A stretch of 15,771 nucleotides of DNA, from assembly GCA_937959285.1 (NCBI GenBank), contig CALGAR010000110.1:1-15771 (forward strand), written 5' to 3'. Shown here piece after piece: positions 13,714-15,771 of the stretch. Positions within the stretch are counted from its first letter, which is position 1, and every line of letters begins with the position of its first letter. The notes beneath the pieces are model-generated. The model worked only from the letters and a program-made list of their open reading frames with translations, searched no databases and was not told where the DNA came from. Made by a program: the position numbers and the translations under genes. Source of the DNA: an uncultured Bryobacterales bacterium. Its GTDB lineage: Bacteria; Acidobacteriota; Terriglobia; Bryobacterales; Bryobacteraceae.

Positions 13714-14088
13714 ATGGACTGGGTCATCTCACCGATCGGCCACTACGTCTTGCTGACGCTCGGCATCGCGGCATGCCTATACCAGTTTGTGACTCTCAAG
13801 CGAGAAGTGTATCGCGAACGCCAGAAAGGGGCAGAGGAGAGGAGGAAGCTGGAGGAGGCTCTGGCCCGGATGCGCAGCGAGCTTGACGCACTTCGCGAGA
13901 ATCCGCCCGGGGCTGAGGAGCCGGTAATACCGTTCAGCCAGTCGATGAACCTGAGCAAGCGAAGTCGCGTGCTTCGGATGCATCGCAGGGGAAGCCGCCC
14001 GGATCAGATCGCGGCGGCGCTCAGCCTGCCCCGAAACGAAGTCGACCTGCTGCTCAAGGTTCATCAAAACGTTGCGAACGAAACGTAG
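13714..14088 (+). CDS. Small membrane/coiled-coil protein, SwrB-like (DUF6115/DUF2802-like)
   Basis: The product has 124 residues in three parts: one membrane helix at about 8-27 (IGHYVLLTLGIAACLYQFV), a charged coiled coil at about 28-62 (EERRKLEEALARMRSELDAL), and a C-terminal helix-turn-helix-like module at about 78-118. That module reads KRSRVLRMHRRGSRPDQIAA, then ALSLPRNEVDLLLKVHQ. This arrangement and the module G..x.QIA..L.l...EVdLLL are those of Bacillus SwrB (YlxL) and of DUF6115/DUF2802 proteins found in flagellar clusters. In Bacillus, swrB sits just after sigD and its product promotes maturation of the basal body and export gate. Here the gene follows fliA with one gene between. 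Homology is inferred from architecture and motif. An AGGGG site precedes the ATG. It is the last gene of the plus-strand run. Confidence 0.62.
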   Translation: MDWVISPIGHYVLLTLGIAACLYQFVTLKREVYRERQKGAEERRKLEEALARMRSELDALRENPPGAEEPVIPFSQSMNLSKRSRVLRMHRRGSRPDQIAAALSLPRNEVDLLLKVHQNVANET

Positions 14089-14094
14089 GACCAG

Positions 14095-14979
14095 CTAAAG
14101 CTTCGTGCTGCGGGCTGTGGTCTTGCCAAACCGGCGGCTGCCGGAGGCATCCTCGTCCACAGTCACGGAAAGCGTCACTTCACGCTTTTCACGGACAACG
14201 ACGATCGGAATTGTTTTCTTATCGGTGAGTCCTCGAAGGGATGCGGAGATGTCCCGCGGCGTCGCTACCTTTGTGTCATTCACCCGGACGATGACATCAC
14301 CAGCGCGGATTCCGGCGCGATCGGCTGCCGAATCTTTTATCACCGAGCGTACGAGCACGCCTTCCTTTACGCCGAAGAATTCTGCGAGCTGGGAATCGAT
14401 CGACTCCGCCTCAACACCAAGACGGCCGCTACGCCAAGCCATCAGAGCTTTGGGTACGTCGGGAATCACGATTTCGGGAAACTCGCCGCGCGGCATCACC
14501 CGTATCCAATCCCCCTCGCGGGGAATCATCATCGCCTGACGGGTTCCAATCTGGGCTGGGACCTTGGAGGTTGTCCCGTTTCGGCTAATTACCATTTGCA
14601 CGTTTCGTCCGGGTGGAGTCTCTCGCACCAAGCGTACAAACTGTTCCGTGCCTTCGACCCGCTGCCCCTGGTACTCCAGGACGACATCGCCGACTTTCAA
14701 TCCGGCTTTCTCGGCCGGGCTGCCGGGCTCCACCCGAGTGATCTCAACGCCACGCTCCTCCTTCAAGTTCAGCTGTTTGCTGCGTTCGGCATCGATCTCC
14801 GCGACCCCTACTCCAAGAAAACTGCCGCTTCCAGCGATTCGAATTTCCCACGGGTCTGGGAAGTGATGAGGGATCGGGCCAATCGTGATCTGCCCGTGGA
14901 GCGCGGCAGTTCCTGCAACCATCGCCAGTGCCGCCAGAGCGGAGGCCCTGCGGCAGGAACGAAGATACCCTGGTTTCAT
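14095..14979 (-). CDS. Secreted tandem-PDZ-domain protein
   Basis: The product has 294 residues. A signal peptide spans residues 1-30 (basic RSCRRAS, hydrophobic ALAALAMVAGTAALHGQ). PDZ 1 is at about 48-145: SFLGVGVAEIDAERSKQLNL, GVEITRVEPGSPAEKAGLKV and GDVVLEYQGQRVEG. PDZ 2 is at about 185-275: SGRLGVEAESIDSQLAEFFG, GVLVRSVIKDSAADRAGIRA and GDVIVRVNDTKVATPRD. No serine protease or other catalytic domain is present, so it is not a complete HtrA/DegP protease but a periplasmic binding or adaptor protein of unknown partner. It is convergent with the flagellar run, 6 bases apart with no evident terminator hairpin, and follows the DUF4097-like gene by 18 bases, so those two are probably one operon. 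AAAGG lies before the ATG. Confidence 0.88.
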   Translation of the reverse strand: MKPGYLRSCRRASALAALAMVAGTAALHGQITIGPIPHHFPDPWEIRIAGSGSFLGVGVAEIDAERSKQLNLKEERGVEITRVEPGSPAEKAGLKVGDVVLEYQGQRVEGTEQFVRLVRETPPGRNVQMVISRNGTTSKVPAQIGTRQAMMIPREGDWIRVMPRGEFPEIVIPDVPKALMAWRSGRLGVEAESIDSQLAEFFGVKEGVLVRSVIKDSAADRAGIRAGDVIVRVNDTKVATPRDISASLRGLTDKKTIPIVVVREKREVTLSVTVDEDASGSRRFGKTTARSTKL

Positions 14980-14997
14980 ATCAAAGCCTTTCGAAAA

Positions 14998-15771
14998 CTA
15001 CTTCTGACGCCGCAGGTAAACCGAGCCGCCCGCCGCTGAAACCCGCAGCAGCGGACCGCCGCCGTTCAAGGCTCCTTCGGCGATGACGGGAGCGGAGCAC
15101 GGCAGGGTTTCCTTTCGGACGCGAATTTCGGAGAAGTCGGAGACGACGCGTCCGCCGCTGCACGCCGGATCGGTCTGTGCCCAAACTCTCACTGCTAAGT
15201 TGGACGGGATGGTTACGATAATGTCACCGGCGCCCGTGTTCAACACGGAGTCTTCCAGCTTTCCGTCTGCGGTCAGGTTGGCAAGGATGGTGCCGAGCGA
15301 GGTTGAGGCTCGAAGGGCTCCGGTCACGTCACGAAGGCGGATTGGACCGGCCCCGGATTCGCAGCGGACGTTGCTCGTTGAGCCGATCTGGATCGAGCCC
15401 CCGCCAGTTTCAGCGATTACAGGACCGCCCGCCTGCCTTACTTCAATGAGCCCTCCCGCCGATTTCGCCACGACGGAATGGGTCGCTTTCTCCACCTGGA
15501 TGTTCCCGGCTGTGGAAGCGCGCACGGGGGCGCGCGCCTCGCGGATGAAGATCTCACCGCCGGCGGATTCGAGCCACGCCTCGCCGTCAACCCGTTCGAC
15601 GCGAATCGACCCTCCGCCTGAGAGGCAGCGAACCGACCCTCCGATCCATCCAAGCTGAATGTCGCCCCCGCCGGTGCGAGCCGAGGCATTTCCGCCGATC
15701 TTATCGAGCACAATCTGCCCGCCGCTCGTATCGGCGCCGACGGTCACGTCCAGATTGGAGCCCTCTACCGC
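14998..15771 (-). CDS. DUF4097-like beta-solenoid protein, C-terminal part (cut by window edge)
   Basis: The frame is open through the window edge, so the 5' end (and any signal peptide) is missing; 257 residues are visible. A GTG at 15747 is in frame, but the frame continues upstream as AVEGSNLDVTVG, so it is not taken as the start. The visible part begins with about eight 17-18-residue repeats of the form GG-x-I-x-V-x4-G-x-V-x-A-x-S/T-G, the pattern of DUF4097/GIN-type right-handed beta-solenoids. It then has a C-terminal region with two Cys (DPACSGGRVVSDFSEIRVRK, then LPCSAP) and ends GGSVYLRRQK. Such proteins are secreted or envelope-associated, and their function is generally unknown. 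It stands just upstream of the tandem-PDZ gene, probably in the same transcript. Confidence 0.8.
   Translation of the reverse strand, partial: AVEGSNLDVTVGADTSGGQIVLDKIGGNASARTGGGDIQLGWIGGSVRCLSGGGSIRVERVDGEAWLESAGGEIFIREARAPVRASTAGNIQVEKATHSVVAKSAGGLIEVRQAGGPVIAETGGGSIQIGSTSNVRCESGAGPIRLRDVTGALRASTSLGTILANLTADGKLEDSVLNTGAGDIIVTIPSNLAVRVWAQTDPACSGGRVVSDFSEIRVRKETLPCSAPVIAEGALNGGGPLLRVSAAGGSVYLRRQK
15298..15723 (-). repeat. Eight 17-18-residue beta-solenoid repeats
   Basis: Within the DUF4097-like gene the protein repeats every 17-18 residues (51-54 bases), for example GGDIQLGWIGGSVRCLSG, GGSIRVERVDGEAWLESA and GGLIEVRQAGGPVIAETG. Gly pairs at the start and alternating hydrophobic residues fit one strand-turn-strand rung per repeat. 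DNA identity between units is low, so the repeat is old and kept at protein level. Confidence 0.75.

Noticed and set aside
14060..14112. Possible shared terminator between the convergent SwrB-like and PDZ genes
   Set aside because: Only a 5-bp ACGAA/TTCGT pairing with a long loop and no T-tract is present, which is too weak to call.

Overview
The window is almost entirely a flagellar biosynthesis locus of a GC-rich, diderm (two-membrane) bacterium. P-ring and L-ring genes (flgI, flgH, and the P-ring chaperone flgA) require a peptidoglycan layer and an outer membrane. The gene order, the long FlhF, the two-domain FliN paralogue and the flanking PDZ and beta-solenoid (DUF4097-like) pair suggest an Acidobacteriota member, possibly a Solibacter/Bryobacter relative. 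That taxonomic call is an inference from style and synteny, not from a marker gene.

Layout: (1) Positions 1-3414, minus strand, hold a tight operon flgF-flgG-flgA-flgH-flgI (flgI cut by the window edge), encoding the rod, the L and P rings and the P-ring assembly factor. (2) Positions 3415-3638 are a divergent intergenic region. It has a well-matched sigma-54 (-24/-12) promoter reading into flgF, an inverted repeat with related half-sites at enhancer distance, and a weaker sigma-54-like element facing the other way. (3) Positions 3639-14088, plus strand, hold a nearly continuous run: fliK-like, short flgD, fliN, fliO, fliP, fliQ, fliR, flhB, flhA, flhF, fliA, a second longer fliN-like gene, and a small membrane/coiled-coil protein resembling SwrB. 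Most of these genes overlap or are separated by a few bases. (4) Positions 14095-15771, minus strand and convergent with the flagellar run, hold a secreted tandem-PDZ protein and the 3' part of a DUF4097-like beta-solenoid protein. They are probably co-transcribed and unrelated to the flagellum.

Together the plus-strand genes supply the export gate (FliOPQR-FlhBA), hook-length control and hook cap (FliK, FlgD), switch components (two FliN-type proteins), the SRP-type GTPase FlhF that places the flagellum, and the flagellar sigma factor FliA. A sigma-54 promoter on the rod/ring operon and a FliA gene in the facing operon suggest a sigma-54 to sigma-28 cascade.

No wholly new system is evident. 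The points most worth a second look are the SwrB-like gene after the sigma factor, the absence of flhG between flhF and fliA, the altered G4/G5 motifs of FlhF, an FlgD reduced to its N-terminal domain, FlgH without a lipobox, and the regulatory architecture of the divergent region.
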